The position numbers were made by a program, and so were the translations under genes. This document shows positions 37,924 to 47,682 of a stretch of 64,000 nt of DNA, in pieces. The first letter of the stretch is position 1. Each line of letters starts with the position of its first letter. This DNA is from Gemmataceae bacterium. Its GTDB lineage: Bacteria; Planctomycetota; Planctomycetia; Gemmatales; Gemmataceae. The stretch covers positions 1 to 64,000 of the forward strand of contig SIAJ01000010.1 in assembly GCA_009691845.1 (NCBI GenBank). The letters are read 5' to 3'. The notes under the pieces are model-generated. The model saw nothing but the letters and a program-made list of their open reading frames with translations. It did not search any database and was not told the DNA's origin.

Positions 37924-38089
37924 GCGTCCGCATCAACGGGGTAATTTGGAAAACTTTGCCGAGGATGACGGGGAGGGGCTGGTAAGCCTGACAATTGTCG
38001 CAATTCGGAAGGTTCGGGGAAGCATCGCTATGCCGATAGGCCCGTCGAGATGCATTTTACCTGGGTGAAATCGCGCACGGAATATCGTC

Positions 38090-39910
38090 TTGCGTTGGAA
38101 TGCACCGAAAGTAGCTTGGACACTGTTGGCCACTCTCGCCTCGAGCGGGCTGTCGGTTGCGGATGAATCCTTCACGTTGCCAAGCACCACGCTAACGGTG
38201 CCGAAGCCAACCTCGCCGTACTTCCGCGACTACACGAATACGACCAATCAGTTCGTGGAGGGAGTCTTTCGGACTGCGGCCGACTTGGAGCCGAAAAAAA
38301 TCCCCCCGACAAAACTGGAAGCCCTAACGCTGCCGGTAGTACCTGGTCCTGCGCTGGGCCCGACGGAATCCGGTCCGTTGCCTCGCGTCATCGCATCACC
38401 CGACTCGATCATTCCGGGAATCGTTGTTGAGAAAACGTTTGCCAACCCCTGGGCCGACATTCCGCGATCGCAACTCATCCCTAGAGCGGGCACGTTTTTG
38501 ATCCCAGGAAAAGGGCCGGGCACTTACTCGTTCCTCGATTTTATCACGAACAATTATCGCGAGAAACCGCCAGTTTTTCCGTATCCGCCGTTTGCATTGC
38601 AGACACCAAGTGGGTTTGACGCGGACTATCGCTATTTGGATAAGCCCGACAATACGCAAACGGATCCGTTGGACGCGATCAAGCGAATGCATCTCACGCC
38701 AGATATCATGGTGACCATCGGCGGTCAGAGTTCCGTCCGGTACATGCACGAAGTCGATTCCAGGCTGGCCAGCGGTGTCAACGAGTATTCGCTTTATCGC
38801 AACCGAGTTTGGGTGGATGCGTGGTATACGGAGCAGTTCCGCGTCGTCAGCGAGTTCATCAGTGCCCTGGCTTACGGGAATGAGAAAGAACTGTTGCCGA
38901 TCGACAAGAACACCGCGGCGATTCAAAACCTCTTTGTCGATGTGAACGTCGGGACCTACGGAGGCAACCTCGCATACGTTCGAGTTGGTCGCCAGGAATT
39001 GTTGTTTGGTTCGCAGCGACTCATTTCGACCGCCGACTGGGCAAATACACGCCGAACGTTCGAAGGCGTTCGCGGCTTCTGGCGATCCACCTCGATGGAC
39101 TTCGACGTTTTCTGCGTGATCCCCGTCATTCCTGATACCACCAAGCAGGACGACGTCGACCGCGACATCAAGTTCCTGGGAGCTTGGGCGACATTCCGTC
39201 CCGTAAACCAGGTGGTGGACGTGTATTATCTCGGCTTGCAGGACGATACGTTGACCGGCGACCGCTACGTTACGACAGCACCCAAGGGGAAGCGAGACAT
39301 TCACACGTTTGGCGCTCGCTATGCCGGCAACGAAGGACCGTTTCTGTTCGACATCGAGGGCATGGTTCAGGGCGGCACGGCCGTCGACCGCAACGTAGAG
39401 GCCCACGCCTACACGCTGTCCGCCGGCTACGAGTTGCAAGAGCACGCCTGGCGTCCACAATTCTGGCTCGGCTACGATTACGCGAGCGGCACGGGCGACC
39501 CGACGCTGGGGGCGAAAGATCGGACCTTCAACCAGCTCTTCGCGTTCGGCCACTATTATTTCGGCTACCTCGATTTGGTTGGCCGACAGAACATACAGGA
39601 CTGCTACGGGCAAGTTGCACTGTACCCGCACAATTGGATTACGGTTTTGGCCCAGTACCATCACTTCCGCCTCGCGAAGTCGCGCGACTTCCTCTACAAC
39701 GCGGCTGGCAAGCCGACGCGACGATCGGCCACGGGAGCCGCAGGCCAGGACGTTGGGCAGGAAATCGACCTGTTGGCGAACATCCACCTGACTCCGCACC
39801 AGGATGTGCTGATTGGCTACTCGAAGCTTTTCGCGGGCGACTTCATCAAAAACACGGGAGCGAAAGTTTCACCAGAACTGCTTTACGTGATGTACAATCT
39901 CCGGTGGTGA
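38090..39910 (+). CDS. Alginate-export-family-like outer membrane beta-barrel protein
   Basis: Signal-like N-terminus (TTG start, uncertain); NEYSLYRNRVWVDAWYTEQFRVVSEFISAL, VRVGRQELLFGSQRLISTADWANTRRTFEGVRGFWR, C-terminal DVLIGYSKLFAGDFIKNTG...LLYVMYNLRW. Confidence 0.85.
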   Translation: MRWNAPKVAWTLLATLASSGLSVADESFTLPSTTLTVPKPTSPYFRDYTNTTNQFVEGVFRTAADLEPKKIPPTKLEALTLPVVPGPALGPTESGPLPRVIASPDSIIPGIVVEKTFANPWADIPRSQLIPRAGTFLIPGKGPGTYSFLDFITNNYREKPPVFPYPPFALQTPSGFDADYRYLDKPDNTQTDPLDAIKRMHLTPDIMVTIGGQSSVRYMHEVDSRLASGVNEYSLYRNRVWVDAWYTEQFRVVSEFISALAYGNEKELLPIDKNTAAIQNLFVDVNVGTYGGNLAYVRVGRQELLFGSQRLISTADWANTRRTFEGVRGFWRSTSMDFDVFCVIPVIPDTTKQDDVDRDIKFLGAWATFRPVNQVVDVYYLGLQDDTLTGDRYVTTAPKGKRDIHTFGARYAGNEGPFLFDIEGMVQGGTAVDRNVEAHAYTLSAGYELQEHAWRPQFWLGYDYASGTGDPTLGAKDRTFNQLFAFGHYYFGYLDLVGRQNIQDCYGQVALYPHNWITVLAQYHHFRLAKSRDFLYNAAGKPTRRSATGAAGQDVGQEIDLLANIHLTPHQDVLIGYSKLFAGDFIKNTGAKVSPELLYVMYNLRW

Positions 39911-39982
39911 CGGCGACGATCGTTCGAGGTTTTGAGAAGTACACTTGCCTGCAAGAGCTACCTTGCAACAATAGATGTACCT

Positions 39983-40055
39983 GGGGCGGTAGCTCAGCTG
40001 GGAGAGCGCTGCACTCGCACTGCAGAGGCCGAGAGTTCAATCCTCTTCCGCTCCA
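39983..40055 (+). tRNA. tRNA-Ala (anticodon CGC)
   Basis: GGGGCGG-TA-GCTC-AGCTGGGA-GAGC-G-CTGCA-CTCGCAC-TGCAG-AGGCC-GAGAG-TTCAATC-CTCTT-CCGCTCC-A: full cloverleaf, 73 nt. Confidence 0.95.
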
Positions 40056-40251
40056 TTCTTTTCGAGTCAATTGATTCACCTCCGTTCGTAATTCGGCGAC
40101 TTTTCTCCCGACCCAAACCAGTGAACTACAGTTGCTCTGATCCCATGGTCGGGATTCCGGGCCAGGGGAAGTCATGCTGGGAGTTCGCAAAAAGTGCGGC
40201 AGTGCCTGCGACGAGCAAGTCGCCTGAGCTCACTGCGGGTCGCTCATTGGC

Positions 40252-41172
40252 ATGGAGAGTGGGTTCCCTTCGTCAATTCCCCTCGCTTTCCCGCCACTCG
40301 ACGACGATTCGGATGGCCCATCATCGAGTCATCGCCTTGCGCTCGGCATCGTTACGGTTTGCGGTTGCTTTTTCGGCCTGCTCCACTTGATCAGCGGTTT
40401 GGCCTTGGCGAGTGCGGGAACGAATAAGCTCTCGGCGGTAGGATCCTTGCGATTGCTCGTGGTTGCAATTCTCACGGGTGCGGCTGTGGCAGGCACGATC
40501 AATCGCCGAGCCGAAATGACAGGACTGGTGCTGGGGCTCCTGGCAGCACCTGGTTTCATGGCCCTGGAAACTGCCGATGGTCGATTGCCTCTGGAAGGAT
40601 TGTGGATCGGAGTCGTCGTTTCGCTTGGGCTCGTCGTGGTGGTTGGAGGATTAGCTGGTCGCCTGATGGTACCCCCGGCCCCCGATCTTCCGATGCTCGG
40701 CCAAGTCGATCGCGGCAAGATAGAGGCGGTTCTCAAGCCTCTCGTTCGAGTCGTCTGGTGGCGAATCGCTTTGGGTTTGGCAGTCGTCCTGATCGGCACC
40801 GCTTATGTGGACACAATTCGGTATTACCTAGCGAAAATGCTCTCCGGTAACGGGGGCACGTTCGTCTCGGGAAAGCTGATTGCGTGGCAGATCAGCCTGC
40901 TCGTGTCGATTCTCGGGGGGATGGCCTTGTGCAAAGCTCCTCGATGCCTGAAACAAGGTGTTATCGCAGGATTTCTGGCTGCTGCTGGAGTGATCGTCGT
41001 GTTGACTCGTTACACACCGAGCCCGCCGCTTGTGCTCGAATTCTGGTTCGACCAACTCAATGTTGTTGAATCGTGTCCAGAAATGTATGCGGCCGTCGGC
41101 GGAAGTGTGTGGTGTGCAGTCGCGGTGGGAGGATGGTTTGGGAGCCATCTATTCCCGCGTAGGCGCAGCTAG
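40252..41172 (+). CDS. Hypothetical multi-pass membrane protein
   Basis: Repeated hydrophobic segments (LALGIVTVCGCFFGLLHLISGLAL, LWIGVVVSLGLVVVVGGLAG, ISLLVSILGGMAL). Start uncertain. Confidence 0.7.
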   Translation: MESGFPSSIPLAFPPLDDDSDGPSSSHRLALGIVTVCGCFFGLLHLISGLALASAGTNKLSAVGSLRLLVVAILTGAAVAGTINRRAEMTGLVLGLLAAPGFMALETADGRLPLEGLWIGVVVSLGLVVVVGGLAGRLMVPPAPDLPMLGQVDRGKIEAVLKPLVRVVWWRIALGLAVVLIGTAYVDTIRYYLAKMLSGNGGTFVSGKLIAWQISLLVSILGGMALCKAPRCLKQGVIAGFLAAAGVIVVLTRYTPSPPLVLEFWFDQLNVVESCPEMYAAVGGSVWCAVAVGGWFGSHLFPRRRS

Positions 41173-41221
41173 AACAGGTTGGGCGACCCATCCTAGAGTT
41201 TTAATCCGGACGCCGGAACGC

Positions 41222-41845
41222 TTAGCAGCGACGGACAACTCCGACTAGAACTCCGAGAATGAGCACATTATGACTCGGCTCGACGATGATTGGGGACATG
41301 GTGCTATTTGAGGGTTCGAGTACGACGCGCTCTTTGCGGCGATAGAACTTCTTGAGTGTGGCCGCTCCATCAATCATCGCGACAACCCGTTCGCCATTTT
41401 CCGCTGTGTCTTGCTTGCGGAGGATCACGATGTCCCCCTCGTCGATGTGATCCTCGATCATGGATTGACCACGAACTTTGAGTGCGTAGTGATTCTTTCC
41501 GGCAAACATTCCGCCCAGGTCTACACGTTCTACCTGCTCAACGGCTTCAATCCCCGCTCCCGCGGAAACCATGCCGAGGAAGGGGAGCGAACTCGAGTTG
41601 ATTCGCAGTCCGGGAATCGTGATCGCTCTTGCGGCGGACTTTTGATCCTTCACGCCCTTGTTGCGCTCGATAAAGCCCTTCTTTTCGAGTGCCTTCAGAT
41701 GGCACATCACCCCGTTCGGCGAGGCAATTCCAAACGCCTCCCCAATCTCGCGAATCGAGGGGGGAAACCCGCGATTCTCGATCTTGTCCCGGATATAGTC
41801 CAAGATCTCATGCTGCCGTTTGGTAATGGAAGGTGTGTCTACCAT
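41222..41845 (-). CDS. lexA: Transcriptional repressor LexA
   Basis: TKRQHEILDYIRDKIENRGFPPSIREIGEAFGIASPNGVMCHLKALEKKGFI wHTH; GMVSAGAG cleavage-site region; QSMIEDHIDEGDIVILRK Ser/Lys dyad region. Start 41845. Confidence 0.96.
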   Translation of the reverse strand: MVDTPSITKRQHEILDYIRDKIENRGFPPSIREIGEAFGIASPNGVMCHLKALEKKGFIERNKGVKDQKSAARAITIPGLRINSSSLPFLGMVSAGAGIEAVEQVERVDLGGMFAGKNHYALKVRGQSMIEDHIDEGDIVILRKQDTAENGERVVAMIDGAATLKKFYRRKERVVLEPSNSTMSPIIVEPSHNVLILGVLVGVVRRC

Positions 41846-42015
41846 GGTCAAGCCCCGTCTTGGGAGTCTGGTGCACGCCAGCTGAATTACTGGCTCATTA
41901 GGATTCACCCTTACACCACATATAAAAGAGTATACATGACATCCGTACAGGATGAAAGACCAAAATCCGGGAAACGGTTGTTTCCGCGATTCCGACTGTT
42001 TAGAGTGGAGGTTGC

Positions 42016-43044
42016 ATGACACACACATCGCCCGAGTGGCACACAGTCGGCCTTCCGCACCTGCTCGAACGACGGGACCTCCCCGACGAGTTGATCCGCG
42101 CGGCATTTCAAGACCTTACCGCCGGATCATTTGGTGAAGCCGAGGCTACCGCGTTCCTACTTGCGTTGAGGCTCAAGGGGGAGGCGTCCACGGAAATCGC
42201 CGCGGCAGTCGGGGTTCTTCGCGAGGCGATGGTTCGGCTGCATCCGACCACTCGACCGGTTCTCGATACCTGTGGCACCGGCGGCGATGGCTCTGGTACG
42301 TTCAACATCAGCACGGCCACCGCACTGGTTGTCGCGGGGACCGGAATTCCGGTTGTCAAGCACGGCAATCGGTCCGTATCGAGTCGCAGCGGCAGTGCCG
42401 ATGTACTGAGTTCGCTCGGCGTGCTGATCGAGTCTGGGCCAGCCTGGGCTGAAAAGTCTTTGGCTAGAGTAGGTTTTGCGTTCTGTTTCGCCCCGCATTT
42501 CCATCCGGCGTTGGCGAAGGTTGCCCCGCTTCGGCGAAAACTTGGTGTGCGAACAATTTTCAATTTGCTTGGGCCTTTGCTGAACCCCGCAGGTGCTGAG
42601 TACCAGTTGCTCGGCGTCAGCAGGCCCGAACTTCTCGATTCCATGGCCGGCGCGATTGCTCGGCTTGGTATTCGTCAAGCTTACCTGGTGTGTGGCCGCG
42701 ACGGGCTCGATGAGGTCAGCCTCTCGGCTCCCACTCTCGTGCGTCACGTTCACGCAGGAAAAGTCGAATCGCTCGAATGGACGCTTCGCGATTTCGGATT
42801 GCCGAGTGTCGATCTGGCCGATTTGAAGGCCGATGGACCCGATGCAAGTGCGGCCATGATTCGGGATGTATTGAGTGGGAACGATTCGCCAGCCCGCCGA
42901 ATTGTGCTTGCAAACGCCGGTGCCGCCTTGCTCGCCGTGGAACGTGTGTCATCTTTGCCCGATGGCGTACAATTGGCCGCAGGAGCGATTGATTCCGGGG
43001 CAGCCCAACGGGTGCTGGACGGGCTGACTCAATCGGCCATCTAG
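42016..43044 (+). CDS. trpD: Anthranilate phosphoribosyltransferase
   Basis: VLDTCGTGGDGSGTFNISTATALVVAGTGIPVVKHGNRSVSSRSGSADVLSSLGV. Confidence 0.97.
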   Translation: MTHTSPEWHTVGLPHLLERRDLPDELIRAAFQDLTAGSFGEAEATAFLLALRLKGEASTEIAAAVGVLREAMVRLHPTTRPVLDTCGTGGDGSGTFNISTATALVVAGTGIPVVKHGNRSVSSRSGSADVLSSLGVLIESGPAWAEKSLARVGFAFCFAPHFHPALAKVAPLRRKLGVRTIFNLLGPLLNPAGAEYQLLGVSRPELLDSMAGAIARLGIRQAYLVCGRDGLDEVSLSAPTLVRHVHAGKVESLEWTLRDFGLPSVDLADLKADGPDASAAMIRDVLSGNDSPARRIVLANAGAALLAVERVSSLPDGVQLAAGAIDSGAAQRVLDGLTQSAI

Positions 43045-43051
43045 GCCAAGA

Positions 43052-43990
43052 ATGGTGTCCAACATGGCCCAAAAAATCATCCTAATTGCCGACCCGGGGA
43101 TCGATACCGCCTTCGCGATTGCATTAGCACTTCACGACCAGAGCCTCGATACGCTCGGTTTAGTGGCATCGGCCGGGAACATTCCTGCGGACCGTGCCAC
43201 GCAGAACGTCCATTTGCTTATCAACGCGTTAGATCCTCCTAAGTGGCCGCGACTGGGGGCCGCCCTGCCCGTCGAATACGAGATAGACGGCACCCGACTT
43301 CACGGTCCGGATGGACTCGGCAACATTGCCCTGCCACCGGTAACTCTGCACTCGCCGACGCCCGGGGACAAATTGCTCGTCGAACTAGTCCACGGGAACC
43401 CCCACGAAGTCACCATCGTCAACCTTGGCCCCGCGACGATGTTGGTACGTGCCATTGACCGCGATCCCTCGTTGCCCAGGCTGATTGAGCGAATCGTCTT
43501 CCTTGGCGGCTGCTGGCGTGTTCCTGGAAATGCGTCCGCCGTCGCGGAGTTTCACTTCTATTGCGATCCCTTGGCCGCCCGCCGCGTACTTCACTCCGGG
43601 GCTCCGATCACGCTGATACCCCTGGATGCTGCCCGCAAACTCGTGTTTTCCCCAACGGATTTGCTGGAATTACCGGCCCCCGAATCGGCCACGTGCCAGT
43701 TTCTTCGGCGAATCGTGCCCTTTGGCATTCGAGCCAGCAGTAACTTGTACGGGATCGAGGGATTCCACCTGAAAGACGTGCTCGGCGTCGCGGTCGTGGC
43801 CCTGTCGAGCAAGTTCACAACAGAACCGGCCTACGTCGATGTGGAGCTTCGTGGCGAACTGACCCGAGGCATGAGCGTGGTCGACGTTCGACCGACCCCG
43901 GGAGGGGCCCCGAATGTCGATATCGTTACGAACGTGGATATCGTCGGTGTTCGCGAGTATATTCACAGGATTTTGAGCCAGGCTAGTTGA
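43052..43990 (+). CDS. Nucleoside hydrolase (inosine/uridine-preferring family)
   Basis: IILIADPGIDTAFAIALAL (variant of DxDxxxDD), LHGPDGLGNI, VTIVNLGPATMLVRAID, LGGCWRVPGNASAVAEFHFYCDPLAARRVL. Confidence 0.9.
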   Translation: MVSNMAQKIILIADPGIDTAFAIALALHDQSLDTLGLVASAGNIPADRATQNVHLLINALDPPKWPRLGAALPVEYEIDGTRLHGPDGLGNIALPPVTLHSPTPGDKLLVELVHGNPHEVTIVNLGPATMLVRAIDRDPSLPRLIERIVFLGGCWRVPGNASAVAEFHFYCDPLAARRVLHSGAPITLIPLDAARKLVFSPTDLLELPAPESATCQFLRRIVPFGIRASSNLYGIEGFHLKDVLGVAVVALSSKFTTEPAYVDVELRGELTRGMSVVDVRPTPGGAPNVDIVTNVDIVGVREYIHRILSQAS

Positions 43991-44058
43991 TCCTCATGCA
44001 AGTTTTTCGTCCCCAATCGATTCTCTCGGACGCACTCTGCTCGTCGAGGGTCCTGTTC

Positions 44059-44817
44059 ATGCGCCGGGCGATCGCCATGTTCCTCTCGCTCGCCTTCAGT
44101 TGTTCCGCGAAGGCGGATCCCGAGAATACGCCCACGGCCGAGGAACTCTCGTCCGTAATAAAGGGCCTGCTCAAGACCGCCCTGCCCTCGCCTCTCGTTC
44201 AGCAAGAGTTCAACTGGGGTCATCAGCGCAAGTTTGCCAACGGCATTACCTGGGAGAAAGACGGCATCCTCCGCAAGCCTCGATTTCAAGAAAAAATGAA
44301 AAACGACGGCACCTGGCGAAAGATCAAGATCGAGGCAGTTGATCCCGAGAAGACACTGTCACTCAATGTCTTCAACGTTCAGCAACCCGAAAAGGGGAAG
44401 GTGACCTTTCTGGTGATGGTCGCCATGCAGACGCGGATCACGTTCGATCAGCAACTTTGGGCGGCAGGGGTGCGTGTTTACAGCGGCGAGACCCGCGCCC
44501 GCTGCAAGCCGACCCTGATTTTGGCTTGCGAATCCACGACCCGCACCGTGAAGAACGGCAGTTTCTTTCCCGATGTCATCTTCCGCATGAGAGTGACACA
44601 TGCCAAGCTCTCCTACGAGAGTCTGGTGGTCGAACACACGGCCGGCATTGGCGGCGACGGAGCCAAATTGCTCGGGGAGACGATCATCGAGTTTGTGAAA
44701 GATATTCGACCATCGCTTGAAAAAAACATGCTGGAGAAAGCCAACAAGGCCATTGTGAAAGCCGGGGACACAAAAGAAGTAAAATTGAGCTTGAGCAAGT
44801 TGTTGGAAGGAAAATGA
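44059..44817 (+). CDS. Exported hypothetical protein
   Basis: MRRAIAMFLSLAFSCSAKADPENTPTAEELSSVIKGLL signal; intact ORF between nucleoside hydrolase and next small exported protein. Confidence 0.75.
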   Translation: MRRAIAMFLSLAFSCSAKADPENTPTAEELSSVIKGLLKTALPSPLVQQEFNWGHQRKFANGITWEKDGILRKPRFQEKMKNDGTWRKIKIEAVDPEKTLSLNVFNVQQPEKGKVTFLVMVAMQTRITFDQQLWAAGVRVYSGETRARCKPTLILACESTTRTVKNGSFFPDVIFRMRVTHAKLSYESLVVEHTAGIGGDGAKLLGETIIEFVKDIRPSLEKNMLEKANKAIVKAGDTKEVKLSLSKLLEGK

Positions 44818-44988
44818 AACTGTCGGCTCGCTTCGAGAGCGGGACAGCGTTCGCTTCAAGAAGACGAGTACGAGAAAGAGAATGAGTGCGACCGGTCATC
44901 GCTCTCGTTTTCGTTCGCTAACTCGTTCTTCCTCGGCTTCTTCTCTTGCATCCCTACACTAATGCCATTCACAAACCCAGGTGCCTCC

Positions 44989-45405
44989 ATGCGTATTCTC
45001 CTCTGCATGCTCGTTTTCGGTCTCGTGAGTAACGCCGCCCCGGATCCCAAGAAAGACGCCAAGCCCGCGACCGTTCGCGTCCTCGATGTCAAACTCGACG
45101 GCGAGGCCAAGGGCAAGGCGACTGAGCCGACGGTCATCACCTCGGCCGAGGAATTGGCGAAAGCCATCAAGGATGCCGCTGCCATTGAGGCGATTCAAAA
45201 GGCCGTCGATTTCAAGAAAGAACAAGTGCTGCTCTTCCAATGGGCTGGATCCGGCCAGGACAAAATCACGTTTGATCTTGGCGAAGGAGACAAAGCCAGC
45301 GAAGTAACGTTTGCATACAAGCGTGGTTTGACACGCGATCTTCGCCAGCATAAGAAACTGTTCGTGCTTCCCAAGGACGCCAAGTACAATTTCGCTGGGA
45401 AATAA
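44989..45405 (+). CDS. Exported hypothetical protein
   Basis: MRILLCMLVFGLVSNAAPDPKKDAKPATVRVLDVKLDGEAKGKATEPTVITSAEELAKAI; signal peptide. Confidence 0.75.
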   Translation: MRILLCMLVFGLVSNAAPDPKKDAKPATVRVLDVKLDGEAKGKATEPTVITSAEELAKAIKDAAAIEAIQKAVDFKKEQVLLFQWAGSGQDKITFDLGEGDKASEVTFAYKRGLTRDLRQHKKLFVLPKDAKYNFAGK

Positions 45406-45464
45406 GGACGTTACTGAGGCGATCAAGAAATATCCGCTGTCATTGCGGCGGCAAGTCATCCTGC

Positions 45465-45683
45465 TTGCTTTGCAAGGGTGTGGGCCGATACCCCTATACG
45501 CCTGGGCCAATGGGCTATCTCCCGTTCCAGTGCCCAACCTGCGAGGGTAAGCGACAACGCACGGAAGAAGACGGCACAACGGACACCTGTTCGACGTGCA
45601 GAGGGCAAGTCATGGTTGACCCGGCTAATCCCCCGGTCGGCGGCATGCTGGATGTGTTGTCGAAGATCTTCTTTGGGGCGTGA
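45465..45683 (+). CDS. Small double-CxxC zinc-ribbon-like protein
   Basis: FQCPTCEGKRQRTEEDGTTDTCSTCRGQVMVDP; start may be ATG 45510. Confidence 0.6.
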   Translation: MLCKGVGRYPYTPGPMGYLPFQCPTCEGKRQRTEEDGTTDTCSTCRGQVMVDPANPPVGGMLDVLSKIFFGA

Positions 45684-45762
45684 TTGTCTTGAGGCCTTTT
45701 CCCTCTTAGGGAGGGGGCGCGACCCGAGATCGAGAGCCTTCACCTAATCCCCGGCCTCAGCT

Positions 45763-46251
45763 CTAAAAAAGGATGGGAGAAAGCTTACTGTTCGCCGGCA
45801 CCGGTTCCGGATAATGGTCCGGCAACGCGTTCGTCCGAACCACGGGAATCTCGACCTCTGACGAATCACTTTCCAGTTCACCTGGGTTTTCAGAATTCTC
45901 GACTAGCCGGGCCAGTTCCTTGCCATCGAGATGCTGGGTAAACTCATCGGGTTCGGGTGGCAACTCGTCTGCCACCATCTGCACCGAGTACTTCAGGCTG
46001 GCAATTTGTAGTTGATCGTTGGGCAAGAGCGCGGCCCGCCGAACGCGCTGGTTGTTGACGCGCGTGCCGTTCGTGGAACCAAGATCGCGTAATAGCAACA
46101 GGCCATCGGTCCTGACGAGGACGCAATGAAGCTTGGAGATGCTCTTGTGGTCGAGGTTGATGTCGCATTCTTCCTTGCGACCCACAAGCATCAGGTCTTT
46201 CGTGATGTTGATGGGCGTCCCTCCTTCGATCGGGACGAGCCGGACGCGCAT
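45763..46251 (-). CDS. FHA domain-containing protein
   Basis: LMLVGRKEECDINLDHKSISKLHCVLVRTDGLLLLRDLGSTNGTRVNNQRVRRAALLPNDQLQIASLKY. Confidence 0.95.
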   Translation of the reverse strand: MRVRLVPIEGGTPINITKDLMLVGRKEECDINLDHKSISKLHCVLVRTDGLLLLRDLGSTNGTRVNNQRVRRAALLPNDQLQIASLKYSVQMVADELPPEPDEFTQHLDGKELARLVENSENPGELESDSSEVEIPVVRTNALPDHYPEPVPANSKLSPILF

Positions 46252-46372
46252 GAGGCACCTCGATCTGGGCTAGGACTTGGCCCATGTGTTACTTGTAGCG
46301 TTCGGCCAACGCTGCAGCTAGCGGAATCTTGAAAAAGTGAACTCATTCCGACCGCCACGGAGCGATCGGCAC

Positions 46373-46403
46373 TGGCCCGAAGGCAGGTGTCGGCCTCGGG
46401 CCA
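46373..46403. repeat. Short palindrome (TGGCCCGAAGGC ... GCCTCGGGCCA)
   Basis: Arms 46373-46384 and 46393-46403, single-base bulge. Confidence 0.6.
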
Positions 46404-46446
46404 ACATTGATAAATCACGAGTAGGGAGCCGCAGGAACCCGCCCAA

Positions 46447-47247
46447 TCAGGCCCGAGCCATGTGAGCCGATTGAACGACGACTGCTGCTGGCTGCGAGGG
46501 TGTCGGATTGCGCCGGGCCCGCGAGTCCTGCCGCTTGAGTGTTTTCACGATCCGCCACACGACCGTCAATACGGCAAATCCGCCGAACCACGCGATTAGC
46601 ACGGCTTGCGAAGGCTCGCTGAAGAAAACTGGCGTCACCACAATCGTGGCACACGCAAGCGTTCCATACAGCGTGTCGTGTTCCTTGAAGATGGCTCGCT
46701 TCCAGGTGAACACGAACGGCTCGCTTCGGCCTGACCAAGGACGCAATTGCGGGAGGAATCGAGGGACGTTTCGACAGTAGGTCTCGAATTCTTCCCCGAA
46801 CTTCTTACGAAGGTACTCCTCTTCCGCGAGGACGATTGCGTAGTATTGGAACACCAAAATCAGGAATACAGGAATCAGCAGTAGCGGAATCCCGGTTAGA
46901 GCAGCGATGCCGAACCAGAGTAAGGCATTTGCCACATAGAGCGGGTTGCGGGAGTAAGCATAGCAGCCGCAGGTTACGAGCTGGGCAGCACCAATTGTTT
47001 TGCCACGTGTCGAAGTCCCGCGAGGCGACCTGCCAGACACATGAAAGCGTACGAGAGTCCCAATTGTCAGCAGGCCAACGCCAAGACCAATCATCCAGGA
47101 ATAGGCCCATTCGGGATCGGGGGACAAGACCCACGGCAATACCAACAAGGCAATCGCGACGGGAACGAGCGTATAACTGCGGATCTTGAAGAGGGTGCCA
47201 CCAAGACTGGTGATGGAGATCGTGCGTTCGCGAACTGTATTCGCCAT
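46447..47247 (-). CDS. Isoprenylcysteine carboxyl methyltransferase (ICMT/PEMT) family membrane protein
   Basis: VTCGCYAYSRNPLYVANALLWFGIAALTG...AEEEYLRKKFGEEFETYCRNVPRFLPQ. Start 47247. Confidence 0.9.
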   Translation of the reverse strand: MANTVRERTISITSLGGTLFKIRSYTLVPVAIALLVLPWVLSPDPEWAYSWMIGLGVGLLTIGTLVRFHVSGRSPRGTSTRGKTIGAAQLVTCGCYAYSRNPLYVANALLWFGIAALTGIPLLLIPVFLILVFQYYAIVLAEEEYLRKKFGEEFETYCRNVPRFLPQLRPWSGRSEPFVFTWKRAIFKEHDTLYGTLACATIVVTPVFFSEPSQAVLIAWFGGFAVLTVVWRIVKTLKRQDSRARRNPTPSQPAAVVVQSAHMARA

Positions 47248-47682
47248 AACATTCCTGTGATTCGGAAGATACGTGATCCGGTCGGGCATCCAACGAGCGA
47301 TCAGTAACTTCCTTGTCGCAGGTCAAACTCAGCCCATTCTCAAGTAAACAATATACGGAAGCTGGGTGGGCTGCGAGAAAGATTTACCGGAATGATGGCT
47401 TCCGAAACGGCGGAGCCCGCTGCAATCGAACCAGTTCCTTTTTTTGGGAAACCGGAGAACGCAAAGGTGCCGTGTTTCCGCGACGACTCGAACAACGAGT
47501 TCGAGAATTGTGCTTGGCAGGTATCTGCAAAGCCGCTTGGGGGTGCGGCGTACAAATCCTTCGACAATCGCCTCTTTGTGAGTCATTCAAATCCTCTTTC
47601 GCCTTGACCAAATCGCCTCAATTTGTCCAAAATGGCGGATTGTGCAGGATGCACGCCTCGAACCGGATGGAGCCGACGCGCG

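Noticed and set aside
38396-39799. 467-aa minus-strand ORF
   Set aside because: Antisense of the outer-membrane barrel gene.
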